Notes: generated from the letters alone by a model not told the origin. 6,591 nucleotides of DNA from Clostridiales bacterium (GCA_019416395.1 DXXH01000114.1:1-6591), one strand, 5' to 3'; shown: positions 1 to 6,296, counted from the first letter of the stretch. Numbers and translations: made by a program.

Positions 1-2
1 AC

Positions 3-1619
3 CAGATTGTTTTTACCGATAAAGATGAGAAAGCTATTTACAAAACCGGTATGATGCCGGACCCGGACCTGACCCAGCGGCTGAATGATTCCGGGGCGAA
101 ATTTTCCGGGGAGATCATTGAGCAGGCCAATCCCATTATCAGTTTTTTGGTCAGTTGGGTGCTGCCCATTGTGATTTTCGTGGGGATTGGCCAGTTAATG
201 TCCAAGAAGCTGATGCAGCGGGCAGGCGGTCCCAACGCCATGATGTTCGGTAAATCCAATGCCAAAGTGTACGTGAAATCTTCAGAAGGTATCAAATTTT
301 CCGATGTGGCGGGAGAAGACGAGGCCAAAGAAAACCTGTCCGAAATTGTGGACTACCTGCACAACCCCAACAAATATAAAGAAGTGGGCGCTGCCATGCC
401 GAAAGGCATTTTGCTGGTAGGCCCTCCCGGAACCGGTAAAACCATGCTGGCGAAAGCGGTGGCAGGCGAGTCCAATGTGCCCTTCTTTTCCATGTCCGGT
501 TCGGAATTTGTGGAAATGTTTGTAGGTATGGGCGCCGCAAAAGTGCGGGACCTGTTCAAACAGGCGAAAGAAAAAGCACCCTGTATTGTGTTTATCGATG
601 AAATCGACGCGATTGGCAAGAAGCGTGAAGGAAACATTGGCGGCAACGACGAGCGGGAGCAAACTTTGAACCAGCTTCTGACGGAAATGGACGGATTTGA
701 GGAAAACAGCGGCGTAATTATCCTGGCGGCCACCAACCGTCCGGAATCCCTGGATCCGGCGTTGACCCGTCCAGGACGTTTTGACCGGCGGGTGCCGGTG
801 GAATTGCCCGACTTGCAGGGACGTACGGAAATTTTGAAAGTACACGCCAAAAAGGTGAAAGTGGCCGGAGACGTGGATTTTGAAAAGGTAGCCCGTATGG
901 CTTCAGGCGCCTCGGGAGCAGAGTTGGCGAATATCGTCAATGAGGCGGCTCTGCGGGCCGTGCGCGCAGGGAGAAAGTCGGTGACCCAGGCTGACTTGGA
1001 AGAAAGTATTGAAGTGGTCATTGCCGGTTACCAGAAAAAGAACGCCATTCTCACCGATAAAGAAAAACTGGTGGTGGCGTATCACGAGACAGGACACGCG
1101 CTGGTGGCAGCGCTGCAAAGCCATTCTGCGCCGGTGCAGAAAATCACCATTGTGCCCCGTACTTCCGGGGCGCTGGGATACACCATGCAGGTGGAAGAAG
1201 GCAATCATTACCTGATGGAAAAGCAAGAAATCGAGAATAAGATCGCCACGCTGACTGGTGGCCGCGCCGCGGAAGAAGTGGCCCTGAATACGGTGACTAC
1301 AGGGGCTTCCAACGATATTGAGCAGGCGACCAAACTTGCCCGGGCCATGATCACCCGGTACGGCATGAGCGGCGATTTTGACATGGTAGCGCTGGAAACG
1401 GTATCGAACCAGTACCTTGGGGGAGACGCCAGCCTGGCCTGTTCGGCTGAAACCCAGGCGGAAATTGACAAACAAGTGGTGGAACTGGTAAAAAACCAGC
1501 ATGAGAAAGCGGTGAAGCTCCTTTCGGAAAACCGGGCAAAGCTGGATCAGATTGCCAAGTATCTGTATCAAAAGGAAACTATTACAGGCGATGAATTTAT
1601 GAAACTGTTGGACGAGTAA
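3..1619 (+). CDS. ftsH: ATP-dependent zinc metalloprotease FtsH (5' truncated by window edge)
   Basis: Membrane-anchored AAA+ protease that extracts and degrades misfolded or short-lived membrane and cytosolic proteins as a hexamer. The frame is open to the window edge: 16 codons precede the first ATG (51) and read as FtsH extracytoplasmic domain, so the true start with TM1 lies upstream. Numbering from base 3: TM2 is about residues 44-64, Walker A GPPGTGKT at 140, Walker B IVFIDEID ending near 201, SRH ATNRPESLDP with arginine fingers 256/259, the zinc-binding HETGH at 361-365, and the third zinc ligand Asp in TGASNDIEQ at 438. All catalytic residues are present and the C-terminus ends normally, so the protein should be active. 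The pore-loop region reads FVGMGA where FVGVGA is usual. It converges with the LytTR gene and ends at a shared terminator. Family assignment is very secure; only the missing N-terminus is unknown. Confidence 0.97.
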   Translation, partial: QIVFTDKDEKAIYKTGMMPDPDLTQRLNDSGAKFSGEIIEQANPIISFLVSWVLPIVIFVGIGQLMSKKLMQRAGGPNAMMFGKSNAKVYVKSSEGIKFSDVAGEDEAKENLSEIVDYLHNPNKYKEVGAAMPKGILLVGPPGTGKTMLAKAVAGESNVPFFSMSGSEFVEMFVGMGAAKVRDLFKQAKEKAPCIVFIDEIDAIGKKREGNIGGNDEREQTLNQLLTEMDGFEENSGVIILAATNRPESLDPALTRPGRFDRRVPVELPDLQGRTEILKVHAKKVKVAGDVDFEKVARMASGASGAELANIVNEAALRAVRAGRKSVTQADLEESIEVVIAGYQKKNAILTDKEKLVVAYHETGHALVAALQSHSAPVQKITIVPRTSGALGYTMQVEEGNHYLMEKQEIENKIATLTGGRAAEEVALNTVTTGASNDIEQATKLARAMITRYGMSGDFDMVALETVSNQYLGGDASLACSAETQAEIDKQVVELVKNQHEKAVKLLSENRAKLDQIAKYLYQKETITGDEFMKLLDE

Positions 1620-1662
1620 AGGAGCGTGTTCCCAAAAACCGCAGAATCGCCTGTAACAAAAG

Positions 1663-1718
1663 AAAAAAAGCGACTGTTCGTGATAGCCTTTGGGCTAAAA
1701 CGAGCGGCCGCTTTTTTT
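1663..1718. terminator. Bidirectional intrinsic terminator between ftsH and the LytTR gene
   Basis: An A7-GCG arm (1663-1672) is perfectly complementary to a CGC-T7 arm (1709-1718). A small inner hairpin TAGCC-TTTG-GGCTA (1684-1697) and the palindrome AGCGGCCGCT (1702-1711) lie inside or at the edge. The T-run follows the hairpin on the + strand, and the A-run gives a T-run on the - strand, so it can end both ftsH and the convergent regulator. The arms and their position 44 nt after the ftsH stop and 58 nt after the regulator stop are seen directly; function is inferred. Confidence 0.75.
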
Positions 1719-1775
1719 ATGGCAAATTTGGTTGGCAAAACAACTTTCCTTTGGGGAAAGGTCCGACGCTGGCCT

Positions 1776-2507
1776 TTACTGAAAGTTTTCCCGGAGTTTG
1801 GCAAAGTTCAAAGCTGCCTGGGCGTCCAGAAGAGCCCGGTAATTTCGCCGGCTCACAGGGAGAATCTCCCCATTTTTCATGTGGACCACTTCCTTTTCCA
1901 CAGAGGAAATCCAGTCCAGATTTACCAAAACACCCCGGTGGCATTGGAAAAACCGGGCGTCCTGAGGCAGGAGTGATTTTAGCTTTTCCAAGGGCATACG
2001 CAGATGGTAGGTGGCGTCCAGGGTATGCAGGGCCAAGCTGTGGTCGCTTACGTCTACGTATTGCAAGGTGTCTACCGGCATGCGGAGCCGCAATTCCGTG
2101 TTGGACAGGTCCAGGAAGCAAGTATGTTTCAATTTGGGAATCAGCCGGTCCATCATACGGTGAAATGCTTTCACATTTGGCGGAACCGATTTGACTAGAA
2201 CCCCAGAGGCGTCCACCTCATAGCCTTCCACTGCGTAACCAGATTCCGTAGTAACAAAGACCAGAAGCGCTTGGGTGTCCAGTTGCCGGAACTTTTTGGC
2301 GGTTTCCAGGCCGTTTATGCCCTTCATCACAATATCCAGAAAGACTAAAGAATACACGCCCTTTTGAGCGAAACGCAGAAACTCTTCGCCACTTTGATAC
2401 AAGTCCGCTTGTATGGACAGTTTTTTCTCTTTGCCATAAACGGCAAGAAGTTTTTTCAGTCTTTCCCCGTCCTGGGAAAGGTCGTCTACCATGGCAGCTT
2501 GAATCAC
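1776..2507 (-). CDS. LytTR-family response regulator (receiver + LytTR DNA-binding domain)
   Basis: Cytoplasmic two-component response regulator of the AgrA/LytR type, 243 aa from the chosen GTG at 2507. The receiver (about residues 1-120) shows the acidic pair D8-D9, phospho-acceptor D58 in LVFLDIVMKG, T86/T87 and K106. The LytTR domain (about 135-240) has the typical FFQCHRGVLVNLDWI (186-200) and LPVSRRNY. The start is placed at 2507 because GAGGTG (2514-2519) sits 6 nt upstream and the protein then begins MIQAAMVDDL like other receivers; an in-frame GTG at 2531 would add eight atypical residues. The usual Lys-Pro after beta-5 is Lys-Ser (VKSVPP), and the preceding aromatic of YLLKP-type motifs is Val, so receiver signalling may be altered. 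No histidine kinase is in the window, so its partner and targets are unknown. It is divergent from the GAF-ABC remnant, which could be a target, but nothing proves it. Confidence 0.92.
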   Translation of the reverse strand: MIQAAMVDDLSQDGERLKKLLAVYGKEKKLSIQADLYQSGEEFLRFAQKGVYSLVFLDIVMKGINGLETAKKFRQLDTQALLVFVTTESGYAVEGYEVDASGVLVKSVPPNVKAFHRMMDRLIPKLKHTCFLDLSNTELRLRMPVDTLQYVDVSDHSLALHTLDATYHLRMPLEKLKSLLPQDARFFQCHRGVLVNLDWISSVEKEVVHMKNGEILPVSRRNYRALLDAQAALNFAKLRENFQ

Positions 2508-2513
2508 CCAACT

Positions 2514-2519
2514 CACCTC
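2514..2519 (-). promoter_or_regulatory. Ribosome binding site fixing the LytTR start
   Basis: On the - strand GAGGTG lies 6 nt before the GTG at 2507. This favours that start over the upstream in-frame GTG at 2531, which has no comparable site. Confidence 0.7.
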
Positions 2520-2533
2520 ACAGTCGAACACTC

Positions 2534-2547
2534 TACAATATACTGTA
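2534..2547. promoter_or_regulatory. Imperfect dyad TACA-N6-TGTA over a candidate -10 of the LytTR gene
   Basis: TACAATATACTGTA is a 14-bp inverted repeat with one mismatched pair. On the - strand it contains TATATT (2537-2542), a 5/6 match to a sigma-A -10, about 30 nt before the chosen GTG. A -35 at 17-bp spacing (TTTCCC) is poor. A dyad over a -10 suggests a repressor or autoregulatory site. TACA/TGTA half-sites resemble those bound by BlaI/MecI-type repressors, but that match is short and only suggestive. Confidence 0.35.
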
Positions 2548-2611
2548 CCATAGAAAAAAGGGAAACAGTAGAACCACTTGCGTCAAAATCCAACCGCTTG
2601 TGGAAAAGCCC

Positions 2612-2641
2612 TTGTTTTAGCAAGGTTTTGTTATATACAAT
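2612..2641 (+). promoter_or_regulatory. Candidate promoter for the GAF-ABC operon
   Basis: TTGTTT (2612-2617), an 18-bp gap and TACAAT (2636-2641) give a weak -35 and a good -10. If used, the transcript carries a leader of about 320 nt before the ATG at 2972. The same bases hold a short hairpin CCTTG-N6-CAAGG (2610-2625) followed by TTTTGTT, so a terminator-like reading is also possible. Low confidence. Confidence 0.3.
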
Positions 2642-2971
2642 AAAACGAATATTGACTTCCTCAGGTTGATCAAGCTGGGTACGGAAGCAGAGACATTTTT
2701 TCTCGCATGCCTTTTAGGCGTAGGGGGAATTTGAGCCCTTGAACTTTCCGGAAAGCGGGTTGTGAAATTTCTGGGCCTTAAAAAGAGAGTATCCCTGTTC
2801 AGGGCCCAGGGAACAGCTTTGTAAAACTTGAAAACTGAGGAAGAGCCCAAGGGGCAGAGCGGCTTTCCCAGCATGGGAAGCCGCCGCTTTTGCGATTGGG
2901 TAAAGAAACTGGAAAAAACCGGGAACGGTGCAATTGCCCGGTGATTCGATTATGACAAGGGGGAAAACCAC
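2642..2971 (+). other. Non-coding leader with several inverted repeats, upstream of the GAF gene
   Basis: No convincing gene lies here. Direct observations are: a perfect 12-bp palindrome CTTTCCGGAAAG (2744-2755); CTGGGCC (2771-2777) pairing with GGCCCAG (2803-2809); CTGTTC (2795-2800) pairing with GAACAG (2811-2816), which would cross the previous stem; the strong hairpin at 2859-2884 (listed separately); ACCGGG (2918-2923) pairing with CCCGGT (2937-2942). A clean Shine-Dalgarno AAGGGGG (2957-2963) follows, 8 nt before the ATG. Stems that exclude each other suggest a structured leader, but I recognise no known riboswitch family. Confidence 0.4.
2859..2891 (+). terminator. Terminator-like hairpin in the GAF-ABC leader
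   Basis: GCGGCTTTCCCA (2859-2870), loop GCA, then TGGGAAGCCGC (2874-2884) form an 11-bp stem with a one-base bulge, followed by CGC and TTTT (2888-2891). The stem is strong but the T-run is short. It stands about 80 nt before the ATG at 2972, so it could act as an attenuator or mark the end of a lost upstream transcript. Confidence 0.45.
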
Positions 2972-3268
2972 ATGGAAGAAAGAAGAATCGGCTATACCCA
3001 AGTTGTTTGGGAAATTACCAGATTGCTCCAAGAAGCGGAATCCCTGGAGGACGCCCTGCGGTCCAGCTTAAACGAGGTAGTTAAGGCGGTAGGAGCTGAG
3101 GCAGGTACTGTTTGGGCGTACAACATTACAGGGGACAAACGAATTTATCCCTCTTTCTGGATTGGCGGGGCAGACTTGACCGGTATGAGCCTGGCCGCTG
3201 GTAAACAAATACGAGGTGATTGGCTGTATCCAGATCATCAACAAGAAAGATGGGACCCTGTACAATGA
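2972..3268 (+). pseudogene. GAF-domain N-terminal fragment of a GAF-ABC ATPase
   Basis: Reads MEERRIGYTQVVWEITRLLQ, an N-terminal helix, then the first half of a GAF small-molecule sensor domain (VKAVGAEAGTVWAYN, KRIYPSFWIGG, LTGMSLAAG). A strong Shine-Dalgarno (2957-2963) and ATG make this start secure. Homology ends near 3201 at LAAG; the last ~22 codons to the stop are out of frame. The missing stretch should be the middle of the GAF fold, where EGIAGKV-like and C/VPL-like segments normally sit. The other half of the domain resumes at once in a different frame (next entry). GAF domains usually bind cyclic nucleotides or other small ligands; the ligand is unknown. Only a truncated, probably unfolded 98-residue peptide can be made. 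Confidence 0.8.
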
Positions 3269-3902
3269 CGAAGACGTCAGCCTGTGCGAGAACCTGGCCA
3301 TGCTCACCGCCATCGCCATAGATGGAAGAGGGTTGAATCTGGGCATGACGGCGGAAAAGCCGGCTATCATTTCCTTGCGTAACGTTACCAAGACCTTTGG
3401 GGAAGGGGACACGAAGCTTCAGATCCTAAAGGGGGTCAACCTGGACGTGCGGGAAGGGGAATTCCTGGTGATCCTGGGTAAGTCGGGATGTGGCAAATCC
3501 ACCATGCTGAATATTATTGGCGGTATGGACCAGCTGACCACAGGCACGTTTATTTTTGATGGGAAAGATTATTCCCATGCGGACAAAAAGACGCTGACCA
3601 TGTACCGCCGCCACTCGGTAGGATTTATTTTCCAGGCTTACAATCTGATGCCCACCTTGACGGCCCAGGAAAACCTGGAGTTTATCGGGGAACTGTGCGA
3701 GGATCCCATGGATGCGGGCCAGGCGAAAATCGATGACGCGGAAGAAAAACTGGCGGGACGGGGAAGCCCAGCTGGCGGAAGCGGAAGCGGAGCTGGCCGA
3801 TGCCCGGGAACAAGTGGAAGAAGGGCAGAAGGAGCTGGCGGACGCCAAAGGGGAATTGGAAGATGTGGAGCCTCAGGACTGGATCATTTCCAACCGGAAT
3901 GA
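3195..3902 (+). pseudogene. GAF C-terminal piece fused to a truncated MacB/LolD-type ABC ATPase
   Basis: In frame from PLVNKYEVIGCIQIINKKDG, the typical last strands of a GAF domain, it continues without a stop through LTAIAIDGRGLNLG into an ABC ATPase that starts near 3345 (MTAEKPAIISLRNVTKTFG). Walker A is GKSGCGKST (3477-3503) and the Q-loop glutamine is in FIFQAYNLMP (3633-3635). After ELCEDPMDAGQA (near 3725) the text becomes coiled coil (KIDDAEEKLA), which belongs to the partner permease. The LSGGQ signature, Walker B, D-loop and H-loop are absent, so the ATPase cannot hydrolyse ATP normally. From about 3757 the frame is wrong (Gly/Arg-rich) up to the stop at 3902. The only in-frame start is a GTG at 3216 with a poor ribosome site. 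The GAF-ABC junction itself looks native; the break at 3720-3725 does not. Confidence 0.8.
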
Positions 3903-4224
3903 AATCGGAGACGTGCGGGGCATGAAGATCACCGTAAGTTCTATTGACGCCTTGAGCGTGTCCCTGCCGTTGATTTTCCTGGTGGTAGCAGCGGTGATTT
4001 GTTATGCTGCCATCACCCGGATGATTGACGAGCAGCGGGTGCTGATCGGTACTCAGAAGGCAGGGGGATTTACTGCTAAGGAGATCCTCAAGCACTATAT
4101 GACCTATAACGTGCTGTGTGCCCTGCTGGGGATCCTGATCGGATGTCTGGTCAGCATCGTCATTGTGGAAGTGGTGGTCAACGGTGTGTATGAGACGAAA
4201 TTGCTCATCGGCACCGCGCCCTGA
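3712..4224 (+). pseudogene. Coiled coil and first FtsX core of a large ABC permease (fragment)
   Basis: Integral-membrane subunit of a MacB/LolCDE-like exporter, without its beginning. From about 3757 this frame reads EAQLAEAEAELADAREQVEE and on to ELEDV, a heptad-type coiled coil found in the first extracytoplasmic domain of large clostridial FtsX permeases. It is followed by IISNRNEIGDVRG, a TM around SLPLIFLVVAAVICYAAI, the cytoplasmic RMIDEQRVLIGTQKAGGF loop typical of the family, and a second TM (LCALLGILIGCLVSIVIV). The codons from the ATG at 3712 to about 3757 are out of frame, so that start is probably not real. TM1 and the front of the extracytoplasmic domain are missing. The frame ends at CCC TGA (4219-4224) although the permease continues one base shifted. 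Family assignment is strong; function as encoded is unlikely. Confidence 0.8.
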
Positions 4225-4990
4225 AGTTTCGCTTGTGGCGCTGCTGATTATCAGCTTTTCCATCAAGTTTGGCAATGAAAATTCCTCGATCGTGTAGTTC
4301 GACAAGTACTTCCTTTACGATAACCGGCTGGTGTTTGACAGTGGGGAAGGTTCCGCAGAAGAGTACGCCGGGATCCTGGATGAAAATGGTGTAGACTACA
4401 CCTTGATTCAGGATAAGCTGGAAAATTTCCGGTTAGACGGTGGGGACTGGGATAATTCCCACGTGATTGCCGTCAGGGACGCTGACCAGCTGAATGGCTT
4501 TGTAAACCTGAAAGATATTTCCACCGGAAAGACGGTGGAGGTTCCGGAAGACGGCATGTTGGTTTCCCGGAAATGCGCGGAAACCCTTGGCTTGCAAGCG
4601 GGCAGTACAGTGGAGATCATGGACAGCACCGGGAATGCCCAGGAGTGCAAAATCGCAGGCGTCATTGAACACTATCTGCCCTATCACCTGTTTGTGACCA
4701 CAGAATCCTATTGGGAAACGGTCATGGGAGAAGAAGGGGATTTCTCTGTGTTCCTGCTCAATGGAGATGTGGCAGGGTTGAAAGAGCAGGTGGAAGGGAT
4801 GCCCGGATTCCTGTTCCTGCGGGACAACAGCGATTATGCGGCGGACGCCTCTGCTATCAATGGGGTGATCTACGTATGCCTGGCGCTGTCGGTAGTGATG
4901 GTGTTGCTGGTCCTGCTGAACCAGATCGTCATGTATATCAACCGGAAATCCAGGGAGCTGCCGGTGGAGTTGCCCTGGCTGTGGTCGTGA
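4220..4990 (+). pseudogene. Second half of the FtsX permease: ECD2 and one TM (fragment)
   Basis: The permease resumes one base shifted as PEVSLVALLIISFSI, the start of the next TM, then jumps to KFGNENSSIV and, after an in-frame TAG (4295-4297), FDKYFLYDNRLVFDSGEG. The linker and most of the following TM are missing. The second extracytoplasmic domain looks complete (VEVPEDGMLVSRKCAETLGL, KIAGVIEHYLPYHLF) and leads into a TM (VIYVCLALSVVMVLLVLLN) and NRKSREL, the cytoplasmic loop after the first TM of FtsX core 2. Homology ends there (about 4960); PVELPWLWS and the stop come from the junction with the FecR gene. The two last TMs are lost. The only ATG start is at 4331, inside the domain and without a clear ribosome site. 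Clearly a decayed or chimeric piece. Confidence 0.8.
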
Positions 4991-5292
4991 TAGTCTGCAT
5001 GGTGTTCCTTGGGGGAGAAAAAACATACCGCAGTGTGCGGGTTCTGGAATATCAGGGCCAGGCGACTGTGACCCGGAAGGAAGAAACGTTTTCCGTTTAC
5101 GACGACTTGGTGATTCAAGGCGGAGACGGCATGGCCACAGGGGAAGACGGCCAAGTGGATTTGCGCCTGGACGAGGATAAATACCTGGTGGTGGAATCTT
5201 CTTCCCAGGTATCCTTTGACTTGGAAGGCAACACGGAAAAGGGAGCGATCCGGATCAACCTGCAAGAAGGGGCCCGTGTTCAATTCCATTGA
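4957..5292 (+). pseudogene. FecR-domain protein, N-terminal fragment (TM anchor and first half of FecR)
   Basis: From 4957 this frame reads AAGGVALAVVVIVCMVFLGG, a membrane anchor, then EKTYRSVRVLEYQGQATVTR, DLVIQGGDGMATGEDGQVDL, LDEDKYLVVESSSQVSF and INLQEGA, the beta-rich FecR domain found on the outer face of clostridial membranes. The cytoplasmic N-terminus and start codon are missing, replaced by permease sequence. After EGA the frame is wrong: CCC at 5273-5275 has one C more than expected, and the fragment ends at a TGA (5290-5292). Removing one C rejoins it to VFNSIENPLAEG in the next entry. No good start is visible, so expression is doubtful. Confidence 0.75.
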
Positions 5293-5878
5293 AAATCCCC
5301 TTGCGGAAGGGGATTCTTATGAAATCGTGACCCCTGACGGAGTTATGGCGGTACGGGGTACCCAGTTTCGTGTAGCTGTGGGAGTGTCCCCGGACGGCAA
5401 TGCCCGGGAGACGCGTGTTTCCGTGCTAGAGGGAACAGTGCATGTGCAGCTGAATAACCATGCCCAGGACCAGACTTCTTTGACCGCAGGCCAAGAGTCC
5501 ATCATTGAAGGGGATTGGGAGCAGGACGATGCCTGTTATTTCCAGACGGCAGGTGAGACCATTGATTTGGACACAGTGCCGGAATACCTGAAAGAAGATG
5601 TGGAGAAAGTCCTTGCTCAGGAATCTGAGGTGAATTCAGAAACGATACCTTCTCCTTCACCAATTGCATCATCTGCGCCCACTGCCCAGCCCGTTGTTAC
5701 GGCCACTCCGGCCCCTACTCCCGTAGCTGAACCCACACCGGCCCGGGAAACTCAGGCTAATGTGAGCCCTGTTCAGCCAGTGGCTCCAGCGGCTACACCT
5801 GCTCCTACAGCGGCTCCGACGCCCCAATCTACACCCACGCCTACACCGGAACCGACAGCTACGCCTGCCCCTACGGCT

Positions 5879-5938
5879 ACGCCAACACCTACCCCGACGC
5901 CTACTCCAACTCCAACTCCGACGCCAACACCTACTCCC
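5879..5938 (+). repeat. Thr-Pro dipeptide repeat (10 units)
   Basis: Ten consecutive ACN-CCN codon pairs encode ten Thr-Pro units. Codon choice varies between units, so protein-level selection for an extended stalk is more likely than recent slippage. It is the core of a longer Pro/Thr/Ala-rich linker. Confidence 0.85.
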
Positions 5939-5992
5939 CCGCCCACTCCCGAGCCGCCGGTTTATTATCCGCCGGTGATCGTGCCGTCGGAA

Positions 5993-6118
5993 TCCTCCGA
6001 ATGGCAGTCAGATTCGTCCGAGTGGCAGTCAGATTCGTCCGAGTGGCAGTCAGATTCGTCCGAGTGGCAGTCAAGCTCGTCCGAGTCACAATCAGGTTTG
6101 TCTGAAAGGCAATCGCCT
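5993..6118 (+). repeat. 21-bp tandem repeat encoding SSEWQSD heptapeptides (6 units)
   Basis: Six 21-bp units start at 5993, 6014, 6035, 6056, 6077 and 6098. They read SSEWQSD three times, then SSEWQSS, SSESQSG and LSERQSP. Units 2 and 3 are identical in DNA, unit 1 differs by two bases (TCC for TCG, GAA for GAG), and unit 4 differs only in its last codon; the last two have diverged, which points to expansion from the 5' side. Unit length is a multiple of three, so copy number can change without a frameshift. Confidence 0.9.
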
Positions 6119-6296
6119 GCACTTAAAAATAATGGTATGGAGCAATTTGAAAATTCAGACGGTACTGGTGAAAAAACAGGAGAAAACAGCGGGGAAGTGC
6201 CAATTAGTGAAGCGGCGAAGGCTTCGGCGGCTGCTCCATTGTTCCCATCGGTAGTCCTGGGAATCTCGGCGATTATATATAAAAAGAGGAAAAAAG

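Noticed and set aside
282..1571. Long open frames on the - strand inside ftsH
   Set aside because: They lie antisense to an intact, highly conserved ftsH, have no ribosome site or recognisable domain, and look like codon-bias shadows.
1626..2198. Open frames on the + strand over the terminator and LytTR gene
   Set aside because: They run through the terminator hairpin or antisense to a well-supported response regulator and show low-complexity, unlikely protein text.
2640..2971. Known riboswitch (c-di-GMP, SAM, T-box)
   Set aside because: No conserved core motif of these classes could be found by eye, so only a generic structured leader is reported.
2617..3031. Short - strand open frames in the leader (85 and 105 aa)
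   Set aside because: No ribosome site or domain; they cross the hairpins and the GAF start. Non-coding structure explains the region better.
3682..5026. - strand open frames of about 200 aa antisense to the permease
   Set aside because: His/Gln-rich text typical of reverse-complemented coding sequence; the + strand carries clear FtsX motifs.
2972..5292. A transposon or IS causing the rearrangement
   Set aside because: I found no transposase motif, terminal inverted repeats or target-site duplication at the four breaks.
5879..6118. CRISPR array or integration site
   Set aside because: Repeats are contiguous, in frame and translate to Thr-Pro and SSEWQSD units; there are no spacers.
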